Of a DNA stretch of 64,000 bases, positions 19,199 to 28,975 are shown piece by piece. The position numbers and the translations under genes were made by a program. The DNA lies in contig NZ_BLPG01000001.1 of the NCBI RefSeq assembly GCF_011764445.1, positions 4,092,001 to 4,156,000 on the forward strand. The letters are read 5' to 3'. How positions within the stretch are numbered: the stretch's first letter is position 1; the number at the start of each line of letters is the position of its first letter. Origin of the DNA: Phytohabitans rumicis (lineage in GTDB: Bacteria; Actinomycetota; Actinomycetes; Mycobacteriales; Micromonosporaceae). The notes below the pieces were generated by a model, which was given only the letters and a program-made list of their open reading frames with translations, searched no databases and had not been told where the DNA came from.

Positions 19199-20397
19199 TT
19201 ACTCGTAGCGCAGCGCGTCGATGGGGCGCAGGCCGGCGGCCCGGTTGGCCGGCACGCTGCCGAAGAACAGTCCGATCGCGACGGACACGCACAGGGCCAG
19301 CACGACGGAGCTCGGTACGATCACCGGCTGCACGCCGACGATCTTGAAGTTGCTGCCGATGAGCGCCGCGGCGACGCCTAACCCGCCACCCAGCAGGCTC
19401 AGCATGGTCGCCTCGGCCAGGAACTGGGTGAGGATGACGCGGCGCGGGGCGCCGAGCGCCTTGCGGATGCCGATCTCGCGGGTCCGCTCGGTGACCGTCA
19501 CCAGCATGATGTTGGTGATGCCGATGCCGCCGACGAGCAGGCTGATGCCGGCCACCGCGCCCAGCAGCGTCGTGAACGTCTCCGCCGTCTCGGTCTGCGT
19601 CTCCAGCAGCTGCGAGGCGTTCTGGATGCGGTACGGCGTGCTCGTCGACGAGCTGGTCGAGGTGGCGGACACCTTCAGCCGCTGGTCCAGCACGGTCGCG
19701 ATCTGCGTCTGCACGTCGGAGACCTTGTCCGGCGAGTCCGCCTCGACCACGATCGAGTTCAGCGAGCCGAACCCGGTCAGCGCCTGCCGTACGGCGGTGA
19801 GCGGCGCGACCGCGACGTCGTTGGCGTCCTGGAAGCCGCTGGAGGAACTCTTCTCGTCGAGCACGCCGACGACGGTGAAGAGCGCGCCGCTAACCGTGAG
19901 CTCCTGGCCGATCGGGTCGACGCCGGGGAAGAGCTCCTCCGCCACGGTCTGTCCAATCACGACGACGCGCCGGCCCTGCTCGACGTCCTCGGTGGTGAAC
20001 GCGGAGCCGGTGCCGACCGGAGAGTTCGACGCGCCGAAGTACGTGGGGTACGTGCCGACGAACTGGTTCACCGAGTGGTCGGTGCCCTCGTACGTGAGCG
20101 TGGCGGACGTGCTGACCACCGGCGAGACCGACTTCACGTCGGGGGCGAGGACCGGATCGTGCAGCGCCTCGGCGACCTCCACGGTCAGGGCCGAGCTGCC
20201 GCCCGTGCTCTGCACGGTCAGCGTGTTGGTGCCCAGCGCCTCGATGCGCTGCGCCACCTCTTGCGCCGAGCCGTTACCGACGGCCACGAGCAGGATGACC
20301 GCCGCCACGCCGATCAGGATGCCCAGCATGGTCAGGCCGGAGCGCAGCTTGTTGGCGCTGATGCCGCGCACGGCGAAGCGCAGGATCTCCCACGTGC

Positions 20398-20401
<4 letters not shown>
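19199..20401 (-). CDS. MacB-like ABC transporter permease
   Basis: About 400 residues with the FtsX/MacB layout. An N-terminal helix begins FAVRGISANKLRSGLTMLG. A large extracellular MacB_PCD domain (~50-270) contains VVSTSATLTYEGTDHSVNQF and VVVIGQTVAEELFPGVDPIG. Three C-terminal helices follow, the first after VAGISLLVGGIGITNIMLVT, with the coupling motif RTREIGIRKALGA. ATG 20401 overlaps the ATPase stop (ATGA). With the ATPase and the MacA-like adaptor it forms a tripartite-type exporter; Gram-positive versions often export peptides or drugs. The substrate is unknown. Confidence 0.93.
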
Positions 20402-21092
<691 letters not shown>

Positions 21093-21096
<4 letters not shown>

Positions 21097-22265
21097 CTCC
21101 CTCCTCCGGTGCGGGTGCCGCCGCCGGTGAGGCCGCCGCCGGGCCCGCCGCCGCCCTGGAACCCGCCTCCGCCGGGGAAGCCGCCACCCGGGAAGCCGCC
21201 CTGCGTCGTGGACGTGGACGACGTGTTGATCACGACCTGCTCGCCCACGGTGAGGCCGGACGTGATCTCGGTGGCCTGGTCGCCTTCGAGTCCGATCTCG
21301 ACGCTCCGGGTCACCCGCTGGCCGTTTTCCACCACGGTCACGGTGTGCCGGGTGCCGACGCTGGTGAGCGCCGCGGAGTTGACGTAGACGGCGTTGTCCA
21401 CCTGGCCCACGACCACGGACACCTCGACGCTCTGCCCCGACTTCACCCCGTCGGGCAGCTCGCTGAGGGTGAACGTCACCCCGTACGTCACGACGTTGTT
21501 CGACGTGGTCGCGTTCGGGTCGATGGCGGCGAGCTTGGCCGTGGCCTGTGCCTCGGGCAGCGCGTTCCAGGTGACCGTGCCGGCCTGCCCGGCCTTGAGC
21601 TTGGTGGCGTCGGCCTCGGCCACCGACGCCGAGATCTCCAGCTTGCTGAGGTCGGCGATCTCGACGAAGCCGGTGGACGAGGACGAGGAGGACGACGAGG
21701 AGTTGGAAGGCGAGGACGAGCCCCCGGACGAGCCGCCCGACGAGCTGCCGACCGTCCCGGAGACCGCGGTCACCGTGCCGGCCATCGGCGCCTTCAGCAC
21801 CGTGCCGGACACGCCGTCTTCGGCCTCGTCGACGTCGAGCTCGGCCTGGGTGACCTGCGCCTCGGCGTCGGAGGTGTCGCTGCCCTCGTCTTCCGCCCGG
21901 TCGAGCGCGTCCTGGGCGGCATCGAGGTTGGCCTCGGCCGCCACGAGCTGTCGGTTGGCCGCGGTGGCGTCCACCTTGGCCAGCACCTGGCCCTTGGTGA
22001 CCTTGTCGCCCACCTTGACGCGGATCTCGGTGACCGTGCCGGACGTGTCGAACGACGCGCTGGCCGTCGAGGAACTCTGCACGGTGCCCGAGGCGGACAC
22101 CGTGGACGTGACGGTGCCCTGGGCGACCGCCACGGTCCGGCTGCTGCCGGCGCTGGTCTCGGCCGCCTCGGCGCTATTGAAGGAGGTATATGCCCATGTC
22201 CCGGCGCCAATGACCGCAACCGCGAGCACGGCGTTGACGAGCACCGCCGGAGGAGGCAAACGCAT
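21093..22265 (-). CDS. HlyD/MacA-family adaptor protein
   Basis: Membrane-fusion-type protein of about 390 residues. One N-terminal helix (LPPPAVLVNAVLAVAVIGAG) is followed by the first lipoyl half (VRVKVGDKVTKGQVLAKVD-like region), a short alpha hairpin, the second lipoyl half, a beta barrel and a membrane-proximal domain ending EITSGLTVGEQVVINTS. Two low-complexity stretches stand out: a serine/glycine run in the second lipoyl region and a glycine-rich tail (GGFPGGGFPGGGG). ATG 22265 is chosen; upstream in-frame TTG codons at 22280 and 22298 are possible. It follows the histidine kinase by about 40 bp in the same operon. Confidence 0.88.
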
Positions 22266-22306
22266 GCGCGTCAGCTTCAAGCAAACGGCTCGGAGCAACC
22301 CCCGCG

Positions 22307-23824
22307 CTAGCTCAAAGCTGACTGAGAACCGGTCGGCAGCAAGACCCGGAACGCCGAACCGCGCCCCTGCATCGTATCCAGCTCCACCCGGCCACCGTGG
22401 CTGCTGACGATCGCGGCCACGATGGACAGTCCGAGACCCGAGCCACCGTTACGCCGGGTGCGGCTCGGATCGGCCCGGTAGAGCCGCTCGAAGATCCGCC
22501 CCGCGTGCTCGGGCGGCACCCCGGGCCGTTGTCCACAACCTCCAGCACCGCGATCGGCACCTGGCCCGCCAGGGCACCGCCGACGGCCGCGGCCGGCGCC
22601 CGGTACGGCTGGTACGCCCCCAGCCGCCCCACCCGTACGGTGATGTTCGCCTGCGCGGGGTGTGCTGGAGCGCGTTGGCGACCAGGTTGGTGGCCACCTG
22701 GCGGAGCCGGTGCTCGTCGCCCAGCACCGTCACCGGCTCGAAGCCGCCCTCGTCCGGCCCGTACCCGGCCAGCCGCACCGGCCGGTCGGGGCGGCGGGCG
22801 TGCGCATCGCGGATGGTGTCGGCGGCGATCGCGAGCAGGTCGACCGGGCGCCGCTGCGGCTCGCGCTGCCGGTCGAGCTTGGCCAGCAGCAGCAGGTCTT
22901 CGACCAGGATCCCCATCCGGGCGGCCTCGGCCTCGATCCGGGCCATGGTCTCGTCGAGCACGGGGCCGGGCGGGTGCCACCGCGCCGGTACAGCTCGGCG
23001 AAGCCCCGGATCGAGGTCAGCGGGGTGCGCAGCTCGTGCGAGGCGTCCGCGACGAACTGGCGGATCCGCTGCTCCGACGCCGTACGCGCGGCAACCTCGG
23101 ACTCGATCCGGTCGAGCATGGAGTTGATCGCGATGCCCAGCCGCCCGGGCTCGGTATGCGGGTCGGCGTCGTCGACCCGGCTGGACAGGTCGCCCGCGGT
23201 GATCTCTGCCGAGGTCCGCTCCATCTGGGTCAGCGGGCGCAGCCCGATCCGCACCACCGACGCCGCAACCATGCCCAGCAGCAGGAGCACGATGAACATC
23301 ACGGCCAGGTCGATGACCAGCAGCAGGTCGGCGGTGGCGTCCACCTGACGCAGCGAGATGGCCGCGACCGCGACGCCGCCGCTGTCGCGCGAGACGACCA
23401 CCACCCGCCAGGAGCTCTCACCGTCGGCGGACTGCACCGTGTACGGCGCGCCACCCGCCCGCTCCGTCAGCTTGTCGAACGCCTCCAGGTCGGGCAGCGA
23501 GATGGCGGAGTCCACCGTCCTCGGCCGCACCCGCTCGCCCTCGGCGTTGAAGGAGAGCATCACCTTGTACGGGTCGAACTTGGTGCTGGGGAACGGGTCC
23601 GACTCGGGGTTGGGCTCGATGAACGAGTCGGAGGGCGGCGGGCGCTCCCGTTGGGCCATGCGGCTCATCCCGACGAGTTGGTCGTCGATCTGGTCCGTCA
23701 GATACCGGCGCAGCAGGAGCAGCCCGGCCGCGTTCGCCACGATCAGCGCGACCGCGGTCAGCGCGGCCGCGACGACGACGAGACGGGACCGGAGCGTCCA
23801 GTGCCGCCACCGGGGAAGCTTCAT
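22307..23824 (-). pseudogene. sensor histidine kinase of the export operon (three frameshifts as sequenced)
   Basis: OmpR-partner kinase with an N-terminal membrane helix (~15-38), an extracytoplasmic sensor, a second helix, HAMP and a dimerisation/phosphoacceptor domain with FVADASHELRTPLTSIRGF. After the H-box, the ATPase domain is split over three further frames: QVATNLVANALQHTP, then VLEVVDNGPG, then GRIFERLYRADP and GGSGLGLSIVAAIVSSHGG. One added base at each of the G/C runs 22962-22965, 22657-22660 and 22519-22522 restores a normal kinase of about 500 residues. Three single-base losses in one gene point to consensus errors. The start ATG overlaps the regulator stop (ATGA). Confidence 0.85.
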
Positions 23825-24537
23825 TCCTCCGGCGCCCTCGGCAGGCGCAGCGCGTATCCGACGCCGCGCACGGTGTGGATCAACGGTGGCTCCCAGCAGT
23901 CGATCTTCTTACGGAGGTAGTAGACGTAAGACTCCACGATCCGGCCGTCGCCGCCAAAGTCGTAGCTCCACACCCGGTCGAGGATCTGCGCCTTGCTCAC
24001 CACCCGCCCGGCGTTGACCATCAGGTAGCGCAGCAGGTTGAACTCGGTCGGCGACAGCTCCACCAGCTTGCCGGCACGCCGTACCTCATGGGCGTCTTCG
24101 TCGAGCTCCAGATCGGCGTAGCGCAACACCCCGGCGTCGCCCTCGCCGTCCGGCTCGACGCGGCTGCGCCGCAGGATCGCGCGGATCCGCAGCACCACCT
24201 CTTCCAGGCTGAACGGCTTGGTCACGTAGTCGTCGGCACCCACGGTCAGGCCGGAGATGCGGTCCTCGACCGCGTCGCGCGCGGTCAGGAAGAGCACCGG
24301 CACGCCGGGGCCGGAGCCGGCCCGCAGCCGCTGCGCGACCTGAAAGCCATCGAGGTCCGGCAGCATCACATCGAGTACGACGAGGTCGGGCTCGAACTCG
24401 GCGGCCGTGATCAGCGCCTCGTGGCCACCGCTGGCCACCTTCACCTCGAAGTCGATGAGCCGCAGCGTCGCCGACAGCAGGGCACAGATATTGGGCTCGT
24501 CATCAACCACGAGCACTCTCGTCAACCGCGCAGCCAC
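23821..24537 (-). CDS. OmpR/PhoB-family response regulator
   Basis: A 238-residue regulator with a complete receiver (VVDDEP acidic pair, phosphoacceptor in LVVLDVMLPD, switch lysine in DDYVTKPFS) and a C-terminal winged helix (ELSPTEFNLLRYLMVNAGRV ... VESYVYYLRKKID, VRGVGYALR). It pairs with the kinase encoded next to it. Start GTG 24537. It sits between two HlyD-type adaptor genes, so it probably controls this exporter operon, perhaps through the AGTTGNCT direct repeat upstream of the operon. Confidence 0.95.
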   Translation of the reverse strand: MAARLTRVLVVDDEPNICALLSATLRLIDFEVKVASGGHEALITAAEFEPDLVVLDVMLPDLDGFQVAQRLRAGSGPGVPVLFLTARDAVEDRISGLTVGADDYVTKPFSLEEVVLRIRAILRRSRVEPDGEGDAGVLRYADLELDEDAHEVRRAGKLVELSPTEFNLLRYLMVNAGRVVSKAQILDRVWSYDFGGDGRIVESYVYYLRKKIDCWEPPLIHTVRGVGYALRLPRAPEE

Positions 24538-24581
24538 GTCACACTTCTAAGGGTGTTGGCTCAGAATTAGCTGGGAGCCAC

Positions 24582-25757
24582 CTAGGTGCCAGCTATGACG
24601 ACCTCATCGCCTTCGATGAGACCGGACTTTATCTCGGTGTACTGGTCGCCGCGTACCCCGATCTCGACCGACCGGGTCTCGTCGCCCGCCGCCGCGCGGA
24701 CGACGACCTGCCCGTCGCCGCGGACCGCCGTGGACGGCACCCGCAGGACGTCGGCGAGCTTGCTGATCACGACCTTCACGCTGGCGCTCTGACCCACCAG
24801 AAGGTCGCTGGGCACGGTCTCGAACGCGAGCACGGCCCCGTACTTGACCATGTTGCCATCGGCGACCCCCACCGGATCCACCTGCACCACGCGGGCCGCG
24901 AACTGCTCGCCCGGCCGGTCGGCCAGGGTCACCGTGGCGGTCAGGCCGGTCTCCAGGTGGCCGGCGTCGGCCTCCGGGAAGCTGGCCGCCACCTGCATGC
25001 CGGCCACGTCGGCCAGCGTGACGAACGTGCCGCCCCCGTTGACCTCGGCGCCCACCGAGCCGGCGACCGTGAGCACCTTGCCCGCGATCGGCGCCTTGAC
25101 CTTCGTACCGGCCAGGTCCTCCTCGGCCTCGGCGAGCGCCAACTCGGCGCTGGTCACCCGCTGCTGGGCGCTGAGGATGGGGTCGCTCCTGCTGGTGCAG
25201 GTCCGGGACGAGGCGCTGGGGCTCGGCGCCGTGCTCCGCGTCGAGCGCGTCGGTGACGCGGTCGGAGCCTGCGTGGTCGCCGAGGCGCTCGGGGTCGGTG
25301 TGGGAGTGGCGGACGGCGTCGGCGTGGCGGAGGTCAGCGCCGCGGGCACGATGGACCCGCTGCCGCTGCCGCTGCCGCAGCTGCTGCTGTCGCCGCTCTC
25401 GGCCTCGTCCAGCGCGTCCTGCGCCTCGTCGAGCGTGTCCTCGGCGTCGTCCACCTTCTCCTGGGCGTCGGTGGCGTCGATCTCGGCGAGCACCTGACCG
25501 GACGCGACCTGGTCCCCCGGGCGCACCTTGACCGTGGTGACCGTCCCGGCGACGGCGAAGCCGAGGCTCCGCGTCTGCGCCGGCTCCAGCGACCCGGTCG
25601 TCGCGACGGCCGTGGTCACTTCGCCCCGGTCGACCTTTGCCGTGCTGGTCTTGGCCGGCGCCGCCGGCTCGTCACTGGCCAACGCGTACGCCCCGACGGA
25701 CGTGAGCAGGATGGCCACCGCGACCAGGCCACCCACGACCCACCGCCTTATACCCAT
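24582..25757 (-). CDS. HlyD/MacA-family adaptor protein with Ser/Thr/Pro-rich hairpin insertion
   Basis: About 391 residues, first gene of the export operon. One N-terminal helix (VVGGLVAVAILLTSVGAYAL) and a lipoyl half (VKVRPGDQVASGQVLAEIDA) lead into an acidic helix (VDDAEDTLDEAQDALDEAES). An insertion of roughly 75 residues of Ser/Thr/Pro/Ala repeats follows, bounded by two cysteines (SSSCGSG and SRTCTSR). The returning helix is VTSAELALAEAEEDLAGTKV; the second lipoyl half and beta barrel follow. The insertion sits where the tip of the alpha hairpin should be. ATG 25757 is chosen; a GTG at 25781 is an alternative. Confidence 0.87.
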   Translation of the reverse strand: MGIRRWVVGGLVAVAILLTSVGAYALASDEPAAPAKTSTAKVDRGEVTTAVATTGSLEPAQTRSLGFAVAGTVTTVKVRPGDQVASGQVLAEIDATDAQEKVDDAEDTLDEAQDALDEAESGDSSSCGSGSGSGSIVPAALTSATPTPSATPTPTPSASATTQAPTASPTRSTRSTAPSPSASSRTCTSRSDPILSAQQRVTSAELALAEAEEDLAGTKVKAPIAGKVLTVAGSVGAEVNGGGTFVTLADVAGMQVAASFPEADAGHLETGLTATVTLADRPGEQFAARVVQVDPVGVADGNMVKYGAVLAFETVPSDLLVGQSASVKVVISKLADVLRVPSTAVRGDGQVVVRAAAGDETRSVEIGVRGDQYTEIKSGLIEGDEVVIAGT

Positions 25758-25786
25758 GAGCCGCGAGTGTCGAGCGCTCACCTCGC

Positions 25787-25816
25787 AGTTGACTGAGGTG
25801 GACCTCGGAGTTGCCT
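25787..25816. promoter_or_regulatory. candidate response-regulator site upstream of the export operon
   Basis: The 213-bp divergent region between 25757 and 25971 holds a direct repeat AGTTGACT (25787-25794) and AGTTGCCT (25809-25816), 22 bp apart, two helical turns. OmpR-type regulators bind such direct repeats. A 10-bp perfect hairpin (25889-25898 with 25913-25922) lies further toward the lipoprotein gene. The function is inferred from position. Confidence 0.4.
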
Positions 25817-25970
25817 CAGAGTCTATTTGGAGCGTTCTCCCAGGTTCGCCTGACGTGTCGTGGAGGTTGAACCAGTTGCATTCGTCATCGTGCCGCGGTG
25901 CAACCCCCAGGCCCGCGGCACGACCTAAGTTCCTGCGGGCATGACCACGATGGAGGAACCAGTAGCAGTG

Positions 25971-26546
25971 ATGAACCGGCGAATGCGATGGACCCTCGCT
26001 CTGGCAACCGGGTCCGCGGCGCTGCTCTTCGTCGCCGCGTGCGGCTCCGACGACAACTCCGACGCGGGTACGGGCAACGGCAGCGCGGGCGGCTTCAACG
26101 CCTACGCCGACTGCCTTCGCGAGCAGGGCATCACCCTGCCCACCAACCAGCCTCGCGCGAACGGCTCGGGGCGCCCGACGGCGTTCCCGTCCGACCGGCC
26201 TACCGCGTTTCCGTCGGGCCGGCCGTCCGGCGGCCCCAGCGGAGAGCCCAGTGGCGGCCCGGGTGGCGGCATGGGCGGGCCCGGCGGCGGCTTCCGGCCG
26301 GAGGGCGTCGACGACGCGACCTGGCAAAAGGCGCAGGAGGCGTGCCAATCGGTCCGGCCCACGGGCGGGCCGGGCGGCGGCGGGCCGGGCGGCAACAACG
26401 GTGGCGGCAACCGCCAGGCCGACGCGGCCTACCGCAACTGCATCAGCGACCGCGGCGTCGACCCGCAGGCCACGACCGACCCCAAGTACGCCGCGGCCGC
26501 GCAGGCATGCGCCGTGCTCTCCCCATCCCCCTCACCGTCCTCCTGA
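25971..26546 (+). CDS. secreted lipoprotein, glycine/proline-rich
   Basis: Protein of about 191 residues with a lipoprotein signal: charged MNRRMRW, a hydrophobic core, then lipobox LLFVAAC (Cys at ~25) and an acidic SDDNSDAG. The mature part has two similar short motifs with cysteines (YADCLREQGITLP and YRNCISDRGVDP) separated by a Gly/Pro/Arg-rich linker. The two motifs look like an internal duplication. It is divergent from the MacAB-like operon and such lipoproteins often accompany it. GGAGGA lies 10-13 bases upstream of the GTG 25968 / ATG 25971 pair. Function unknown. Confidence 0.78.
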   Translation: MNRRMRWTLALATGSAALLFVAACGSDDNSDAGTGNGSAGGFNAYADCLREQGITLPTNQPRANGSGRPTAFPSDRPTAFPSGRPSGGPSGEPSGGPGGGMGGPGGGFRPEGVDDATWQKAQEACQSVRPTGGPGGGGPGGNNGGGNRQADAAYRNCISDRGVDPQATTDPKYAAAAQACAVLSPSPSPSS

Positions 26547-26547
26547 T

Positions 26548-26605
26548 GTGCAAGGAAGGGCCCCTTGTTATCGCTTTTTGCATAACAAGGGGCCCTTCCT
26601 TGCAC
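26548..26605. terminator. 24-bp-arm hairpin terminator
   Basis: Perfect arms 26548-26571 and 26582-26605 (GTGCAAGGAAGGGCCCCTTG...) with a loop CGCTTTTTGC. It lies one base after the lipoprotein stop and one base before the stop of the convergent MFS gene, so it serves both. Similar AAGGAAGGGGCCC hairpins are common in Micromonosporaceae. Confidence 0.88.
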
Positions 26606-26606
26606 T

Positions 26607-27806
26607 TCAGTCTTCTACGTAGCGGACGCGGGACACCGCCAGGCCAGCCACCAACTGGACCAGGGCGGCGGCGATCAGGAAGACCAGCGGGATCCGCCAA
26701 CCGCCGGTCGCCTCGTAGAGGGCACCGACCACGAGCGGACCGAGCGCCGCGATCAGGTAACCGACGCACTGCGTGAACGCCGAGAGGGCCACCGTGCCCT
26801 CCGGCGTACGCGCGCGTAGGCCGATCACCACCAGGCTGAGCGGAAACGCGCCCTGCCCGATCGCCAGCAGCACCACCCACGCCAGCGCACCGCCGTGCGG
26901 CGCCAGCGCCAGGCCGACGTACGACGAGATCATGGCGACGGCCAGCACCAGCACCAGCGGGCGCAGGTTGCCCAGCCGGGTGGCGAGCGTCGGCATCGCC
27001 AACGCCACCGGGATGCCGACCGCGGTCACCGCGGCGAGCAGCAGTCCCGCCGACTGCGGCCGGTAGCCCGAGTCGCGGAAGAGTTGGGCCAGCCAGCCGA
27101 TCGTCGCGTACCCGCTCAGGGCCTGCGTGCCGAAGTAGACCGCCATCGCCCAGCCCAGGCGGGTGCGGCCGGCCCGTACCCGACCACCGGCCGCCGTGGG
27201 CACGGCCCGCGCGCCGGTCCGGCGCCGCAGGATCGGCAGCCACGGGAGTACGGCCACCGCGGCGAGCAGCGTCCACGCGCCCAACCCGGCCCGCCAGGAG
27301 CCGAAGGCGTCCGCGATCGGCACCGCCGACGCGGCGGCCACCGTCGCGCCGGCCGTCAGCGACACCGTGTACGCCCCGGTGATGAGCCCGGTCCGCTCCG
27401 GGAAGTGCTGCCGGACCAGCAGCGGCAGCAGGATGTTGGCGACCGCGATCCCGGCGAGGGCCAGCGCGCTGGTCGCCACGAAGACGGCCGTCGAGCCGGT
27501 GCTGACCCGTACCGCCTCGCCGGCGACGAGCGCGACCATCGCCGCGACGAGCACCCGGCTCGGGGCGAAGCGGCGGACCAGCCACGGCGTCACCGCCCCG
27601 AACACGGCGAACGCGATCGTCGGCATGGTCGTCACCACGCCGGCCATGGCGCCGGAAAAGTGCAGGCCGACGCGCACCTCGTCGAGGAGCGGGCCCAGGC
27701 TGGTGATGGCGGCCCGCAGGTTGAGCGCCACGAGCAGGATGCCCGCGAGGACGAACGCGGTGCCCTTGGTGCGACTGGTGGGGAGGGTCGTTGCTGGCGC
27801 TACCAC
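26607..27806 (-). CDS. MFS transporter, CynX/NimT family
   Basis: Twelve-helix major facilitator of 399 residues starting VVAPATTLPTSRTKGTAFVL. The first helix (GILLVALNLRAAITSLGPLL) and the conserved loop after TMPTIAFAVFGAVTPWLVRR are typical of the CynX/NimT (cyanate/nitroimidazole) group. GTG 27806 is the best start because it lies just before the first helix. It is divergent from a GntR/FadR-type regulator with a palindromic operator between them, so the regulator probably controls this transporter. The substrate is not known. Confidence 0.9.
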   Translation of the reverse strand: MVAPATTLPTSRTKGTAFVLAGILLVALNLRAAITSLGPLLDEVRVGLHFSGAMAGVVTTMPTIAFAVFGAVTPWLVRRFAPSRVLVAAMVALVAGEAVRVSTGSTAVFVATSALALAGIAVANILLPLLVRQHFPERTGLITGAYTVSLTAGATVAAASAVPIADAFGSWRAGLGAWTLLAAVAVLPWLPILRRRTGARAVPTAAGGRVRAGRTRLGWAMAVYFGTQALSGYATIGWLAQLFRDSGYRPQSAGLLLAAVTAVGIPVALAMPTLATRLGNLRPLVLVLAVAMISSYVGLALAPHGGALAWVVLLAIGQGAFPLSLVVIGLRARTPEGTVALSAFTQCVGYLIAALGPLVVGALYEATGGWRIPLVFLIAAALVQLVAGLAVSRVRYVED

Positions 27807-27820
27807 GGATCCGATCCTAG

Positions 27821-27835
27821 AATCATGGGATGATT
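27821..27835. promoter_or_regulatory. palindromic operator AATCAT-GGG-ATGATT
   Basis: A perfect 6+3+6 inverted repeat in the 50-bp region between the divergent MFS and GntR-family genes. FadR-type regulators bind such short palindromes, so this is the likely operator for both. The spacing to each start is 15-22 bp, overlapping the expected promoter. Confidence 0.6.
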
Positions 27836-27856
27836 TATGGTCGGGTGATGTAACCG

Positions 27857-28513
27857 ATGACACTCGCTGTTGGTTCCCGCCCGACGCTGGTCCGGCAGGT
27901 GATCGATCAGCTGCGCGAGCAGGTCGCCAGCGGGCAGTGGCCGGTCGGCGCCCGGATCCCGACCGAGCCGCGGCTCGTCGAGGCGCTCGGCGTGGGCCGT
28001 AACACGGTCCGGGAGGCGGTGCGCGCGCTGGTGCACGCCGGCGTGCTGGAGTGCCGTCAGGGCTCGGGCACCTATGTGATCTCGTCCGACGAGATGTCCG
28101 GTGCGGTGACCCGCCGGCTGGCGGCCGCCCGGACGGCCGAGGCGGTCGAGGTGCGCCGGGCCTTCGAGGTGGAGGCGGCACGGCTGGCCGCGCTACGGCG
28201 TACCAAGAAAGACCTGGCGGCGCTCGACGGCGCGCTCGCGGACCGCGAGGCCGCGTGGCGATCCGGCCGGGTCTCCGCTTTTGTCGAGGCGGACGCGGCG
28301 CTGCACATCGTGATCGTGGCGGCCGCGCACAACGCGATGCTCGCGGAGCTGTACGCGTCCTTCGACGCGGCCATGCGCGCCACGATCGCCGAAGGGGTGG
28401 GCGGCGAGCTGCACCCGGACCGGTATGTGGATCACACGCGGCTGGTGGACGCGATCCGGGCCGGCGACCCGGATCGGGCGGCGGCCGAGGCGGGTGCGTT
28501 TCTGGAGGTATGA
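27857..28513 (+). CDS. GntR-family regulator, FadR/FCD type
   Basis: A 218-residue repressor-type regulator. Residues ~8-75 form the GntR winged helix (VIDQLREQVASGQWPVGARI ... GVGRNTVREAVRALVHAGVL, RQGSGTYVIS). Residues ~90-215 form the all-helical FCD effector domain with likely metal-binding residues in EADAALHIVIVAAAHN and DHTRLVDAI. It is divergent from the MFS gene across an AATCAT palindrome. The stop overlaps an ATG upstream of mscL, but the mscL start is placed later. Confidence 0.92.
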   Translation: MTLAVGSRPTLVRQVIDQLREQVASGQWPVGARIPTEPRLVEALGVGRNTVREAVRALVHAGVLECRQGSGTYVISSDEMSGAVTRRLAAARTAEAVEVRRAFEVEAARLAALRRTKKDLAALDGALADREAAWRSGRVSAFVEADAALHIVIVAAAHNAMLAELYASFDAAMRATIAEGVGGELHPDRYVDHTRLVDAIRAGDPDRAAAEAGAFLEV

Positions 28514-28539
28514 CCGCCGCAGGCACTACGGTGCTGGTC

Positions 28540-28947
28540 ATGCTCAAGGGTTTCAAGGACTTCATCATGCGCGGGAACGTCGTCGACCTGGCGGTCGGCA
28601 TCGTGATCGGCGCCGCGTTCACGGCCGTGGTGACACAGCTCACCAACTCCTTCCTCAAGCCGCTCATACAGGTCCTCGGCGGCGGCGGCCAGCTCGCCGG
28701 CGTCTGGAAGATCCGCGGCGTGGACTTCGACTGGGCCGCGTTCGTCAACGCCGCCATCACTTTCCTGCTGACCGCCGCGGCCCTCTACTTCCTCATCGTC
28801 ATGCCGATGAACAGGCTGGCCGAGCGGCGCCGGCGGGGCGAGGAGCCGCCGCCCGCCGCCCCCAGCGAGGAGATCAAGCTGCTCACCGAGATCCGCGACG
28901 CGCTCGTCGCCAACGCCACCAAGACCCAGGTCCCCGGGCAGCGATAG
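28540..28947 (+). CDS. mscL: large-conductance mechanosensitive channel
   Basis: A 135-residue protein beginning MLKGFKDFIMRGNVVDLAVG, the MscL amphipathic N-helix and first transmembrane helix. TM2 is around FVNAAITFLLTAAALYFLIV, and the C-terminal helix carries EEIKLLTEIRDALVA. MscL opens under membrane tension and releases solutes in osmotic downshock. The start is set at ATG 28540 by family alignment; an upstream in-frame ATG at 28510 has its GGAGG too close. It lies 26 bp after the GntR-type gene and may share its transcript. Confidence 0.93.
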   Translation: MLKGFKDFIMRGNVVDLAVGIVIGAAFTAVVTQLTNSFLKPLIQVLGGGGQLAGVWKIRGVDFDWAAFVNAAITFLLTAAALYFLIVMPMNRLAERRRRGEEPPPAAPSEEIKLLTEIRDALVANATKTQVPGQR

Positions 28948-28963
28948 TCGAACATCTGTTCTA
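28948..28963. promoter_or_regulatory. LexA-like SOS box
   Basis: TCGAAC-ATCT-GTTCTA differs at one position from the actinobacterial LexA consensus TCGAAC-N4-GTTCGA. It lies 12 bp before the ATG of the small gene at 28976 and just after the mscL stop, a position suited to repression. Confidence 0.5.
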
Positions 28964-28975
28964 TACAGTGTGCCG

